In this document: one piece after another, positions 43,858 through 53,900 of the stretch | Layout of the letters: every line of letters starts with the position of its first letter | Numbering within the stretch: position 1 is the first letter of the stretch | NCBI GenBank assembly: GCA_963776935.1 | Contig: CAVZOP010000010.1 | Coordinates: 1-64,000 of the forward strand | Source: JALOLG01 sp963776935 | GTDB taxonomy: Bacteria; Actinomycetota; Acidimicrobiia; Acidimicrobiales; Ilumatobacteraceae | DNA: 64,000 nucleotides | Direction: 5' to 3' | The notes under the pieces: generated by a model | Told to the model about the DNA's origin: nothing | Seen by the model: only the letters and a program-made list of their open reading frames with translations | Database searches by the model: none | Position numbers and translations under genes: made by a program

Positions 43858-44379
43858 TCAGGCGTCGGCGGCGTCGAGGGTGCGGAGCACGCGGCGCAAC
43901 AGGCGCGCCAGCTCGGCGCGCTCGGCGCCGCTGAGCTCCTTCGTGATGAACATCTCTTCCTGGTTGAAGCGCACGAAGATCGAGTCCAACGCCTTGCGAC
44001 CCTTGGCCGTCGCCTTCACGACGACCCGCCGCCCGTCGCTCGGGTGCGGTGCCCGCCGCACGAAGCCCCGACGCTCGAGCGTGTCGACGACCCCCGACAA
44101 CGTCCCCGGCGTGACGCCGACCTCTTCGGCCAATTGGCGCGAGTCGAGGTCGCCCCAGACCCTCAGCACGAAGACGGTGACGAACGCGCTCCACGAGAGG
44201 CGGTGCTCCGACAACACCGTGCGTTCGAGGTGCGCCCTCGCCGCGGTCGCGGCGCGGAAGATGTTGCTGACCGCCAGCAGCGCCTGGAAGTCGAGGGGCA
44301 GGTCGCCGAGGGCCTTGGTGACGGTGCGCTCGGCGGCGCGTAGTTCGTCGTCGTTCTGGCTCCCGAACGCGCGCGGCAC
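43858..44379 (-). CDS. MarR-family transcriptional regulator
   Basis: A 173-residue winged-helix regulator. The DNA-recognition part is DSRQLAEEVGVTPGTLSGVVDTLERRGFVRRAPHPSDGRRVVVKATAKG, with the wing Asp-Gly-Arg-Arg. The N-terminal helices and FNQEEMFITKELSGAERAELARLLRRVL form the dimer interface. MarR proteins bind 16-20-base palindromes and release on phenolic ligands, so it is a candidate for the palindrome at 43740 (inference). It has a leaderless start: GTG 44379 is eight bases after TAGGGT. No copy of the palindrome is seen at its own promoter. Confidence 0.88.
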   Translation of the reverse strand: MPRAFGSQNDDELRAAERTVTKALGDLPLDFQALLAVSNIFRAATAARAHLERTVLSEHRLSWSAFVTVFVLRVWGDLDSRQLAEEVGVTPGTLSGVVDTLERRGFVRRAPHPSDGRRVVVKATAKGRKALDSIFVRFNQEEMFITKELSGAERAELARLLRRVLRTLDAADA

Positions 44380-44432
44380 GACCCGGAACCCTACCTGCGC
44401 TCGTGCGGCGACGACGTGCGTACGCTGGCGCG

Positions 44433-45656
44433 ATGCCGTCGACGAACGACGAACACGTCGATTGGCGGGCGCGCGACCACGACGCCCATCCGGTCGCGTG
44501 GCGGGAGGCCGGGCCGGCCGGAGGCGAGCTCGTCGTCCTGCTCCACGGGCTCGGTGGGAGCCGCATCGCCTGGGAGCCGCAGCTGGCGTCGCTGTCGACG
44601 GCCGGGTACCGGGCGGTCGCTTGGGACATGCCCGGCTACGGCGTCAGCGCTCCCCCGTCGCAGTGGACGTTCGAGGCCCTCGCAGGTGCAGCCGCGACCT
44701 GGATCACGGGCTTCGGTGGCGGCGCCGCGCACGTCGTCGGGCTGTCGATGGGCGGGATGGTGGCCCTCCATCTGGCGCTCGCCGAACCGGCGTTGACGCG
44801 GTCGCTCGTGCTGTGCGACACCAGCCCGGCGTTCGGGCTCGACGGCACGACCACCGCGGATGCGTGGGTCGAGGCTCGCCTGGCCCCGATCCGCAGCGGT
44901 GCGACGCCGGCGTCGATCGCCACTGGCGTGTTCGGTTCGATCATGGCTCCCGCGGCGACCGCGGTCGACGAGGCGACCCGAGCGATGGCACGCATCGATC
45001 CGGAGGCGTTCGAGGGCGCGGTCCGGTGCCTTCCGTCGCACGACGTGCGCGACCGGCTGACCGAGATCACCGCACCGACCCTCGTCGTCGTCGGCGAGCT
45101 CGACCGCGAGACACCACCGAGCTACTCCCGGCACCTCGTGGAACACATCGCCGCCAGCCGGTACGTCGAGATCGCCGGCGCCGGCCACATCTCCAACCTC
45201 GAGCGACCGAGGCAGTTCAACGCCGCCCTGCTCGACTTCCTCACGACCGTCGCGGCGGCGGCGTGTAGCGCGGATCAGCCCGCTGCCGCCGGTTCGCGGC
45301 GCTTGTCGCCCCAGCGGTTCCAGTGCGTCACGGCGTGCGCCGGCTTGCGGGGCGCGACGCCGAACTGCCCGGCCGGCCAGCCGACCGGGACGAGGGCGGC
45401 GATCTCGTACCGCGCCGAGCCGTCGGGAGCTGCGGGCACGCCGAGCGCGGCGAGCACTTCGGTGGTGTGGATGCGGATAACCGTCGTGAGCGCGGTCCCG
45501 AGCCCGAGCGAGCGGGCGGCGACGCAGAAGTTCTGCACCGCGGGGTACACGCTCGCGTCGAGGCGACCGATGTCCATCACGCCGTCCTCGTCCTCGGGAG
45601 TCCACGGGATCAACGGTTGGAGGAACAGCACGATCGCCGGCGCCTCGGCGAGGTGA
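44433..45656 (+). CDS. Alpha/beta hydrolase (enol-lactonase-like), reading through past its natural end
   Basis: The first ~275 residues are an alpha/beta hydrolase of the 3-oxoadipate enol-lactonase/MhpC type: LVVLLHGLGGSRIAWEPQ (oxyanion), VVGLSMGGMVAL (nucleophile), LVVVGELDRETPP (Asp) and GAGHISNLERP (His). The domain ends at ALLDFLTTVA near 45255. The open frame then continues ~130 residues antisense to the nitroreductase gene with no domain; a TAG in the next frame near 45268 suggests that a one-base indel in the GCG run at ~45255 removed the stop. ATG 44433 follows TACGCT by six bases (leaderless). Confidence 0.75.
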   Translation: MPSTNDEHVDWRARDHDAHPVAWREAGPAGGELVVLLHGLGGSRIAWEPQLASLSTAGYRAVAWDMPGYGVSAPPSQWTFEALAGAAATWITGFGGGAAHVVGLSMGGMVALHLALAEPALTRSLVLCDTSPAFGLDGTTTADAWVEARLAPIRSGATPASIATGVFGSIMAPAATAVDEATRAMARIDPEAFEGAVRCLPSHDVRDRLTEITAPTLVVVGELDRETPPSYSRHLVEHIAASRYVEIAGAGHISNLERPRQFNAALLDFLTTVAAAACSADQPAAAGSRRLSPQRFQCVTACAGLRGATPNCPAGQPTGTRAAISYRAEPSGAAGTPSAASTSVVWMRITVVSAVPSPSERAATQKFCTAGYTLASRRPMSITPSSSSGVHGINGWRNSTIAGASAR

Positions 45657-45964
45657 TCGGCCAGGTGCCGGCTGGCGTCGCGCGTGCGGCGCCACGATTC
45701 GGCCTGGGCCTCGTCCCGGAACTCGGTCGGTTCGGGGAGCGATCGCTCGTAGCGGTCGAACGCCGACTGGTACCACCGCCCGATCGCGGCCTTCGGTTCC
45801 AGCTCGGTGAGCACGACGTACTGCTGGGGCTGCACGTTGCCGCCGCTCGGGGCCTGCTGGGCGGCGCGCAGACACGTCGCGATGTCGTCATCGCTCACGA
45901 GCCGGTCGCTGAAGCGGCGAATCGCCCGCGTCGTCATGATCGCCTCGATCGCGTCGATCGTCAT
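45275..45964 (-). CDS. Nitroreductase-family protein
   Basis: A 229-residue FMN-dependent oxidoreductase. FMN-binding RAIRRFSDRLV at the N-terminus, APSGGNVQPQQYVVL, and LGLGTALTTVIRIHTTEVLAALGVP are the family signatures. Members reduce nitroaromatics, quinones or enones with NAD(P)H; substrate unknown. GGGAGTG precedes the ATG. It is convergent with the hydrolase, whose read-through tail overlaps it antisense. The crotonase gene lies directly upstream on the same strand (21 bases). Confidence 0.85.
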   Translation of the reverse strand: MTIDAIEAIMTTRAIRRFSDRLVSDDDIATCLRAAQQAPSGGNVQPQQYVVLTELEPKAAIGRWYQSAFDRYERSLPEPTEFRDEAQAESWRRTRDASRHLADHLAEAPAIVLFLQPLIPWTPEDEDGVMDIGRLDASVYPAVQNFCVAARSLGLGTALTTVIRIHTTEVLAALGVPAAPDGSARYEIAALVPVGWPAGQFGVAPRKPAHAVTHWNRWGDKRREPAAAG

Positions 45965-45985
45965 CCGGTCACTCCCTTTCCGACT

Positions 45986-46766
45986 TCATCGCCCTTTGAA
46001 CTGGGGCGTCCGGCGGTTGACGAAGGCGTCGACGGCCTCGGCGTGGTCGTTCGAGAAGAAGCATCCGATCTCGAGTGCCGTCGAGACGTCGAAGCTCGTC
46101 AGCAACGCCTGCTTGATCTGGGCGTTGACGGCGATCTTGGTGCCCTGCACCGCGAACGGCGCGCCGGCGGCGAGGCGGTCGGCCCAGGCCCGCGCCCGGG
46201 TCGCCACGTCGGCCGCCGGGCACGATTCGACGGCCACGCCGAGCCGAACCGCGTCGGCCGCGGTGAGCGGGTCGCCCAACATCAGGTGGCGCTTGGCGGC
46301 GAGCGGGCCGACCAACAACGGCCAGATCGCGGCGCCGCCGTCGCCGGCGACGAGACCGACAAGTACGTGGGGGTCGATGAGCTTGGCGTCGTCGGCCATC
46401 ACGATCACGTCGCACAGCAGCGCGACCGACGCTGCCGAGACCCACGGCCGAGCCGTTCAGGCCGCACACGATCGGCACCTCGACATCGAGTTGATCCCAG
46501 ATCAGCTGTTTACCCTCGCGTCGCAGGGCGTGCGTCGCCTCCGGCGTGCGCAGCTCTGGGAACCACGCCATGTCGCCGCCCGCCGAGAACGCCTTGCCGA
46601 CGGCCGTGAGCACCACCGCTCGCGCGGTGGACTCCTGTTTGAGGGTGCGGAACAACTCGGCGAGCTCACGGTGGAGGCGAGCGTCGACCGCGTTCAACGC
46701 CGAATCGGGGTGGTCGATCGTTGCGATCAGCACGTCGCCGTCGCGCTCGAGTCCGATGATCTCCAT
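45986..46766 (-). CDS. Enoyl-CoA hydratase/isomerase family protein (one frameshift)
   Basis: A crotonase-fold protein of ~259 residues. The first part has DHPDSALNAVD, AVVLTAVGKAFSAGGDMAWF (oxyanion-hole Gly) and VCGLNGSAVGLG. The frame shifts by one base near 46434. The rest resumes VIVMADDAKLIDPHVLVGLVAGDGGAAIWPLLVG and ends VNRRTPQFKGR. It acts on enoyl-CoA thioesters, as in beta-oxidation or aromatic-acid degradation. ATG 46766 follows TACGGT by eight bases (leaderless). Confidence 0.82.
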
Positions 46767-46829
46767 CGACGGCGACCGTACTCGCCGCACCAGCCGGCCC
46801 GTGCGGTCACGCGCGTAGGGTTCGCCGTC

Positions 46830-47726
46830 GTGCGTCTGAACGTGGTGCTCGGGGAGTGGCTCGACGCGCCGATCGGCGCCGACCTCGCCGTCGCGGTCGA
46901 AGCCGACCGGCTCGGCTACGACCAGGTCTGGATCGGCGAGGCGGCCAAGCTCGATTCGCCGGCGATGGCGTCGACGATCGTCGCTCGCACGACACGCATC
47001 GAACCGGTGCTCGGTCCGCTCGCCGTCACCGTCCGATCGCCGGTGCAGATCGCGCTGGCGGCCTCGACGGTCGCCGCCACCGGACGGCGCACGCACATCG
47101 CACTCGGCACGTCGAGCGACGTCGTCGCCAGGTGGCACGGTCGTGACCGGACGGGCGCCGCGGCGTTGCTGGAGCAATGCGCCCGCGACGTGCGGACCCT
47201 GATCGACGGCGGTCGGGTCAACGGGTTTCGGCTCCGCGAGCCATTGCCCGGCACGACACTGACGGTTGCCGCGTTCGGGCCGCGAGCGGCTGCGGCGGCA
47301 GCAGCTCACGCCGACCGCATGGTGCTCAACATGGTCACCGTGGCGACCGCGGCTCGCCTCGCCGCGCTGCACGCCGAGACGGCGGTGTGGCTGGCGGCGG
47401 CGCTCGACCCGACCGACGAGGAGCGGCACTGGCTGTCACGTGGCTACGTCGGCTACCTCCCGGCGCCGGGGTACGGCGAGATGTTCGCCGAAGCCGGGTT
47501 CGGCGACCTGGTCGAGTTCGCTCGGACGCGCCCGCACCCGAAGGAGCTGGCGGCGCGCATCCCCGACGATCTCGTCGACGCGGTCGCGCTGATCGGCGAC
47601 GAGACCACCGTGCGCCGGCGGATCGACGAGTACGCGGCGGCCGGGATCACCGAGATCGGGGTCGTCGTGCCGTCGTTGGATCAACCGAGCGGACGCCGCA
47701 CGCTCGAGGCGCTGGCACCGGTTTGA
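46830..47726 (+). CDS. LLM-class F420-dependent oxidoreductase
   Basis: A TIM-barrel flavin/F420 oxidoreductase of ~298 residues. Seen: VEADRLGYDQVWIGEA, ASTIVARTTRIEPVLGPLAVTVRSPVQIAL, AATGRRTHIALGTSS and LTVAAFGPRAA. The family includes F420-dependent dehydrogenases and FMN monooxygenases; the cofactor is inferred from its actinobacterial character. GTG 46830 lies eight bases after TAGGGT (leaderless). It is divergent from the crotonase gene. Confidence 0.82.
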   Translation: MRLNVVLGEWLDAPIGADLAVAVEADRLGYDQVWIGEAAKLDSPAMASTIVARTTRIEPVLGPLAVTVRSPVQIALAASTVAATGRRTHIALGTSSDVVARWHGRDRTGAAALLEQCARDVRTLIDGGRVNGFRLREPLPGTTLTVAAFGPRAAAAAAAHADRMVLNMVTVATAARLAALHAETAVWLAAALDPTDEERHWLSRGYVGYLPAPGYGEMFAEAGFGDLVEFARTRPHPKELAARIPDDLVDAVALIGDETTVRRRIDEYAAAGITEIGVVVPSLDQPSGRRTLEALAPV

Positions 47727-47772
47727 ACGGCGTTTGACCGAGCGAGGAGTCGGGGCCGTTAGGTTGACGTGA

Positions 47773-48585
47773 ATGGCCGCCTCGACGGACCGCCTGAAGT
47801 TCGGGTTCGTCGTACCCTGGGCCGACGCAGGTGAGGTGGGTGAGCTGGCCGCTGCCGCCGAGGAGTCCGGTTGGGACGGCCTGTTCGTGTGGGAGCCGGT
47901 CTGGGGCGTCGACGCGTGGATCTCACTGGCGCTGGCGGCCGCCCGCACGTCGCGCATCCGCCTCGGCACGATGCTCACCCCGCCCTCGCGGCGGCGTCCG
48001 TGGGAGCTCGCCAGCCAGGTGGCCACGGTCGACCGTCTGAGTGGCGGGCGTGTCACCCTGTCCGTCGGACTTGGCGCGATCGATTCCGGGTTCGAGGCGT
48101 TCGGCGAGGAATGCGATCGACGCACCCGGGCGGAGCTGATGGACGAGTGCCTCGAGATCGTCACCGGCCTCTGGGACGGCCAGCCGTTCGAGTTCCACGG
48201 CACCCACTTCCACGTCAAGCCCACCAACTTCCCGACGATCGGCGCCACGGTGCAACAGCCGCGGGTGCCGATCTGGTGCGTCGGTGCGATCGGGCGCCGC
48301 ACGTCGATGGAGCGCGCCCTGCGCTGGGACGGACTCATCCCCCAGGTCGTGACCGACGGCGACGTCCGCCCGGCGACGCTCGAGGAGGTGGCCGGGATCC
48401 GGGCCCTCGTCGGCGACCGGCCGTACGACATCGTGATCGAGGGCGTCGGCTCCGAGCACTCGCCGGCCGCGTGGCACGACGCCGGCGCGTCGTGGTGGAT
48501 CGAATCGATGTGGGACGCGATGCGCGAGGACTCGGCGGCGACGGCCGCCCTCGACCGCTTGCGGGAAGGTCCTCCCACGACCTGA
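47773..48585 (+). CDS. LLM-class F420-dependent oxidoreductase
   Basis: A second luciferase-like barrel, 270 residues, only distantly similar to the preceding one: FGFVVPWADAGEVGELAAAAEESGWDGLFVWE, SRIRLGTMLTPPSRRRPWELASQVATVD, RVTLSVGLGAIDSGF, and FEFHGTHFHVKPTNF typical of F420-dependent family members. ATG 47773 is seven bases after TAGGTT (leaderless). It is followed by an acyl-CoA ligase with its own promoter. Confidence 0.85.
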   Translation: MAASTDRLKFGFVVPWADAGEVGELAAAAEESGWDGLFVWEPVWGVDAWISLALAAARTSRIRLGTMLTPPSRRRPWELASQVATVDRLSGGRVTLSVGLGAIDSGFEAFGEECDRRTRAELMDECLEIVTGLWDGQPFEFHGTHFHVKPTNFPTIGATVQQPRVPIWCVGAIGRRTSMERALRWDGLIPQVVTDGDVRPATLEEVAGIRALVGDRPYDIVIEGVGSEHSPAAWHDAGASWWIESMWDAMREDSAATAALDRLREGPPTT

Positions 48586-48603
48586 GCCAGTACCGTGCGG
48601 CAG

Positions 48604-50221
48604 GTGACCGATGCCGGCTGGAACTTCGCCGACGCGTGGGAGCGCGTCGCCGAGCGCATCCCGAACGAGCTGGCGCAGCGCCAGGGCGACCGGGAGTACA
48701 CGTGGCGCGAGTTCGACCGGCGCGCCGACGGCATCGCCGCCACGCTGCTCGACACGGGCGTCGCCGAGCAGGACAAGGTCGCCCACTACCTCTACAACTG
48801 CCCCGAGTATCTCGAGAGCAGCTACGGCGCGTTCAAGGCGGGGTTGGCGATCGCCAACACCAACTACCGGTACGCGGCCGACGAGCTCGTGTACCTCTGG
48901 AACAACGCCGACGCGGTCGCGGTCGTCTTCCACGGCACGTTCACCGCGCAGTGCGACGCCGTTCGCGATCGCGTGCCGGGGGTCCGGCTGTGGCTGTGGG
49001 TCGACGACGGGTCGGGGCCGTGCCCGGTGTGGGCGGTTCCGTACGAGGCGGCCGCCGCGTCGGCGACGGAGCGCGTCATCGCGCCATGGGGTCGCTCGGG
49101 CGACCACCTGTTGCTGCTCTACACCGGCGGAACCACCGGCATGCCCAAGGGTGTGATGTGGCGCCAGGACGATCTGTTCGGCGCCCTCGACGCCAGCAAC
49201 CGGCGCCGGATGCCACCCGAGCAGGACCTCGACGCGTTCGGCGGACGGGTCGTCACGGCCGGTCCCCGCAACCTGCCCGCGGCACCGCTGATGCACGGCA
49301 CCGGCTTCTTCAACGCGGTGAGCAACTTGATGCTGGGTGGCAGCGTCACGACGATGGTCGGGCGGCGGTTCGACGCCGTCGAGCTCCTCGACACCGTCGA
49401 GGGGTTCTCGATCAACTCGATGTCGATCGTCGGCGACGCGTTCGCCAAGCCCATCCTGCGCGCCCTCGACGCCGATCCCGGGCGGTGGGACATCTCGAGC
49501 CTGCGGGTCATCGTCTCGTCGGGCGTGATCTGGTCACAGGAGACCAAGGACGGCCTGTTGCGTCACAACGACCGGCTGATCATGGTCGACTCGCTCGGGT
49601 CGAGCGAGGCGATCGGGATGGCGACGAACACGACGCGGGCCGGCGAGGGGGCGGGGACGGCCCGGTTCAGCCTCGGCCCGACCACGCGGGTCGTGACCGA
49701 CGACGGCCGCGACGTCGTGCCCGGTTCGGGCGAACGTGGTCGCGTTCGCGCTGCGGGGGTTCACCCCGGTCGGCTACTACAAGGACCCGGAGAAGTCGGC
49801 GGTGACGTTCCAGGTGATCGACGGTGTGCGCTACTCGATCCCCGGCGACTGGGCCGAGGTCGAGGCCGACGGCACGGTGCGGCTGCTCGGCCGTGGCAGC
49901 CAGTGCATCAACACCGGGGGCGAGAAGGTGTACCCGGAGGAGGTCGAGGAGGCGCTCAAGCTCCACCCGTCGGTCCATGACGCGGCCGTCGTCGGCGTCC
50001 CGGACGACCGCTTCGGCGAGGCGATCACGGCGCTCGTCGAGCCCAACCCGGGTGCGACCGCCGACGAGGCCGAACTGATCGCCCACGTCAAGGAGAAGCT
50101 GGCCGCGTTCAAGGCGCCCAAGCGCGTGCTGTCGGTCAGCACGGTCGCTCGGGCGGCGAACGGCAAGCTCGACTACCGCCAACTCCGGTCCGAAGCGCTT
50201 GCCCGCCTCGGGCTCACGTAG
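48604..50221 (+). CDS. Acyl-CoA ligase (FadD-like; one frameshift)
   Basis: An ANL-superfamily ligase of ~539 residues. It begins WNFADAWERVAERIPNELA, has the P-loop LLLYTGGTTGMPKGVMWRQDD near residue 180, PLMHGTGFFNA, and the C-terminal GGEKVYPEEVEEALKLHP and NGKLDYRQLR. The frame slips by one base near 49740, between GSGERG and VAFALRGFTPVGYYKDP. It belongs to the fatty-acyl-CoA/steroid-acid ligase branch by general look; specificity is unknown. GTG 48604 was chosen because TACCGT ends seven bases before it; GTG 48595 overlaps the promoter. Confidence 0.88.
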
Positions 50222-50248
50222 CCGCGCTCGGCTCTACACTCGGCCGGG

Positions 50249-50974
50249 ATGTCCCCTCGGATCGACTGGGCCGACTACGGCGCCGTGCTGTTCGACCTCG
50301 ACGGCGTGATCACGCCGACCGCCGAAGTCCACGAGCGCGCGTGGGCCGAGCTGTTCAGCGACTTCGACTACACGCCTGACGACTACCTCGCCCACATCGA
50401 CGGCCGGCCGCGCTACGACGGTGTGCGGGCGTTCCTCCACTCACGCGGGATCGAGCTGCCCGATGGACTCCCCACCGATCCGCCCGGCAGCCACACGATC
50501 TGCGCCATGGGGAACCGCAAGAACGTCGTGTTCAACGAGGTGCTCGCGGCCGAGGGAATCGCGCCGTACCCCGGCTCGTTGGCCGTGATGGACCTGCTCG
50601 ACCAGGCCGGCGTGCCACAGGCGATCGTGTCGTCGTCGAAGAACGCCCACCGGGTGCTCGCCGCGGCCGGGCTCGACGACCACTTCCCCGTCGTGGTCGA
50701 CGGGGTGATGGCGGCCGCCGAAGGGCTCGCCGGGAAACCGTCGCCCCAGACGTTCCTGCGGGCCGCCGAGCTGCTCGGCGTCGCGCCCGACCGGTCGATC
50801 GTCGTCGAAGACGCGGTCACGGGAATCGCGGCCGGGAAGGACGGCGGCTTCGGTTTCGTGCTCGGCATCGACCGCGGCGACAACGCCGCCGCGCTCGCCG
50901 CCCACGGCGCCGATGCGATCGTCAACGACCTCGGCGAGACGATCGACGACACGATCGAGGACGACCAGCCGTGA
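50249..50974 (+). CDS. HAD-family beta-phosphoglucomutase-like phosphatase/mutase
   Basis: A 241-residue HAD hydrolase. Motif I is VLFDLDGVITPT (two Asp), motif II is QAIVSSSKN, and GKPSPQTFLRAAELLGV with VVEDAVTGIAAGKDGG supplies the Lys and acidic motif IV. The cap contains YDGVRAFLHSRGIELPDG, as in beta-phosphoglucomutases. The stop overlaps the GH65 start (ATG/GTG region 50971), the classic pairing in which GH65 releases beta-glucose 1-phosphate and this enzyme makes glucose 6-phosphate. ATG 50249 is eight bases after TACACT. Confidence 0.85.
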   Translation: MSPRIDWADYGAVLFDLDGVITPTAEVHERAWAELFSDFDYTPDDYLAHIDGRPRYDGVRAFLHSRGIELPDGLPTDPPGSHTICAMGNRKNVVFNEVLAAEGIAPYPGSLAVMDLLDQAGVPQAIVSSSKNAHRVLAAAGLDDHFPVVVDGVMAAAEGLAGKPSPQTFLRAAELLGVAPDRSIVVEDAVTGIAAGKDGGFGFVLGIDRGDNAAALAAHGADAIVNDLGETIDDTIEDDQP

Positions 50975-53900
50975 GGTTCCGCGACATACCGACCAGCCTC
51001 GACACCGTCCGGTACCCGGTCGATCCGTGGCGACTCGTCGAGTGCGAGTACCAGCCGGAGGACCTCGGTGTGACCGAGACCCTGTTCGCCCTCGGCAACG
51101 GCTACATCGGCATGCGCGCCAACGCCACCGAGGGCCGCGAGGCGCACAGCCACGGCACCTACCTCAACGGCTTCCACGAGACGTGGGACATCAAGCACGC
51201 CGAGGACGCGTTCGCGTTCGCCAAGACCGGCCAGACGATCGTCAACGTCCCCGACGCCAAGCTGATGAAGCTGTACGTCGACGACGAGCCGCTGCTCGTC
51301 GCCACTGCCGACCTCGAGCACTACGAGCGGGTCCTCGACTTCCGTGCCGGCGTGTCCTCACGCGAGGTCGTGTGGCGCACGCCGGCCGGCAAGCGGATCC
51401 GGGTCACGTCACAGCGGCTCGTGAGCTTCCATCATCGCCACCTGGCGATGATGCTGCTCGAGTTCACGATGCTCGACGGGGCGGCACCCGTCGTCATCTC
51501 GTCGCAACTCATGAACCGCCAGGACGGCGAGGACGAGTACCACGTGCGCGCGGCCGCCCTCGGCGAAGGTCGCGATCCCCGTCAGGCACGCCGGTTCGGG
51601 CACCGCGTGCTGTTGCCGCGACTGCAGCGCCGCCACGAGGAATCGAGCACGGGCGGCGAGGTGTTGCTCGGATACCAATGCGCCAACAGCGGGATGACGC
51701 TCGCCTGCGGCTACCAGCACCTGTTGCAGACGTCGAGCCCGCACACGGTCGAGACGACGATCGGCGCCGACCTCGCCAAGACCGTCTTCACCATCGATGC
51801 CGCTCCCGGCGAGACCGTCCGCATCGCCAAGCTGGTGTCGTACCACTCGTCGACGGGCGTGCCCGCCGAGGAGCTCGCCGACCGCTGTCACCGCACGCTG
51901 GCGCGGGCGCGATCGGAGGGGCCCGACGAGATCCTCGCCCAGCAACGAGCCTGGCTCGACGAGTTCTGGTTCTACAGCGACGTCGAGGTGCGCGGCGACG
52001 AGCCCGTCCAACAAGCGGTCCGTTGGAACCTGTTCCAGCTCGCCCAGGCCTCGGCGCGCACCCAGGAGCAGGGCATCTCCGCCAAGGGCGTCACCGGAGG
52101 CGGGTACGACGGCCACTACTTCTGGGACACCGAGGTCTACGTCATCCCGTTTCTCGCCTACACGAGCCCGGACGTCGCCCGCAAGCTGTTGCGGTTCAGG
52201 TGGCGGATGCTGCCGGCGGCGCGCCGGCGGGCGGCCGAGCTCAGCCAGCGCGGCGCGCTGTATCCGTGGCGGACGATCAACGGCGAGGAGGCGTCGGCGT
52301 ACTACGCCGCTGGCACCGCGCAGTACCACATCAACGCCGCCGTGGCGTACGCGTTGGAGCGCTACCTCAACGCCACCGGTGACGTCGACTTCCTCGTCGA
52401 CGAGGGCTCCGAGATGATGGTCGAGACCGCACGGTTGTGGGAGGACCTCGGGTTCTACGCACCGAACGGCGAGGCCACGTTCCACATCCACAGCGTCACC
52501 GGGCCGGACGAGTACACCACCGTCGTCAACGACAACACGTACACGAACATGATGGCGCGCTTCAACCTTCGGTTCGCGGCGAAATCGGTGGAGTTCCTCG
52601 CCGAGTGGGACGCGTCGTCGTGGGAACGACTCCAACGGCGCACGTCGCTCGAGCCCGACGAGATCGCGGCGTGGCATCGCGCCGCCGACGCGATGTTCAT
52701 CCCCTACGACGAGGCGCTCGGCATCCATCCCCAAGACGTCAACTTCCTCGAGCGTGAGCGGTGGGACTTCGAGAACACCCCGCCCGAGAACTTCCCCCTG
52801 TTGCTCCACTACCACCCGCTCGTCATCTACCGCTTCCAGGTCCTGAAGCAGGCCGACGTGGTGCTGGCGATGTACATGCGGACCGGCCACTTCACCCGCG
52901 ACGAGAAGCGCCGCGACTTCGACTACTACGACCCGATCACCACCGGCGACTCGTCGCTGTCGGCGTGCGTGCAGGCGATCGTCGCCGCCGAGGTCGGGCA
53001 CGACAAGCTGGCCTTCGACTACTTCCGCGACGCGCTGTTCCTCGACCTGTTGAACCTTCACGGCAACACACCCGACGGCGTTCACGTCGCGTCGTGCGGC
53101 GGCGTCTGGGCCGGACTGATCCACGGCTTCGCCGGCATGGTCGACAACGGTGAGTGGCTGAAGTTCGAACCGCGGCTGCCCACCGGATGGGACGGCATGA
53201 CGTTCCGGCTGCTGCGCCATGGTGCGTTGGTGACGGTCGATGTCGATCAGGACGGGTGCACCGTGCGGGTCGAGACCGCCCCCGGGGCGCCGATCGAGAC
53301 CCCCGACGGCGTGGTGCGGTTCGCCCCCGGCGAGTCGGTGCGCATCCCCGGTGGCTCGCGGCCGATCGGACGATTGAGCGTGATCGAGGTCGAGCACTTC
53401 CGGGCCCTGGCGCGGTCGTGGATCGCCGAGCATCGCCGACACGCACCCGCCGACTACGGCGCGATCTGTCCACCCCACCTCGTCGACCACGCCGTCGACT
53501 GGCAACGCCGGATCCACGACGCCGGCTATGCCGGCATCCACTGGCCCGAACAGCACAGCGGTCAGGGACTCACGATCGAGCACACCGCGGCGTGGCAGTA
53601 CGAATGCGCGACGGCCGGCGTGCCGTGGGCGTTCAACATGGTCGGCCACGTGCTCGCCGGCGGCGCGATCCTGCTGTTCGGCACGCCCGAGCAGCAGACC
53701 TCGCACCTGCGTCCGACGCTCGCCGCCGACCGCCTCTGGTGCCAGCTGTTCAGCGAGCCCGGTGCGGGCAGCGATCTCGGGTCGCTCACCACGCGCGCCG
53801 TGCTCGACGGCGACAACTACGTCGTCAGCGGCCAGAAGGTGTGGTGCTCGGGCGGCCGCTACAGCGACTGGGGGATCCTGATGGCCCGCACCGATCCCGG

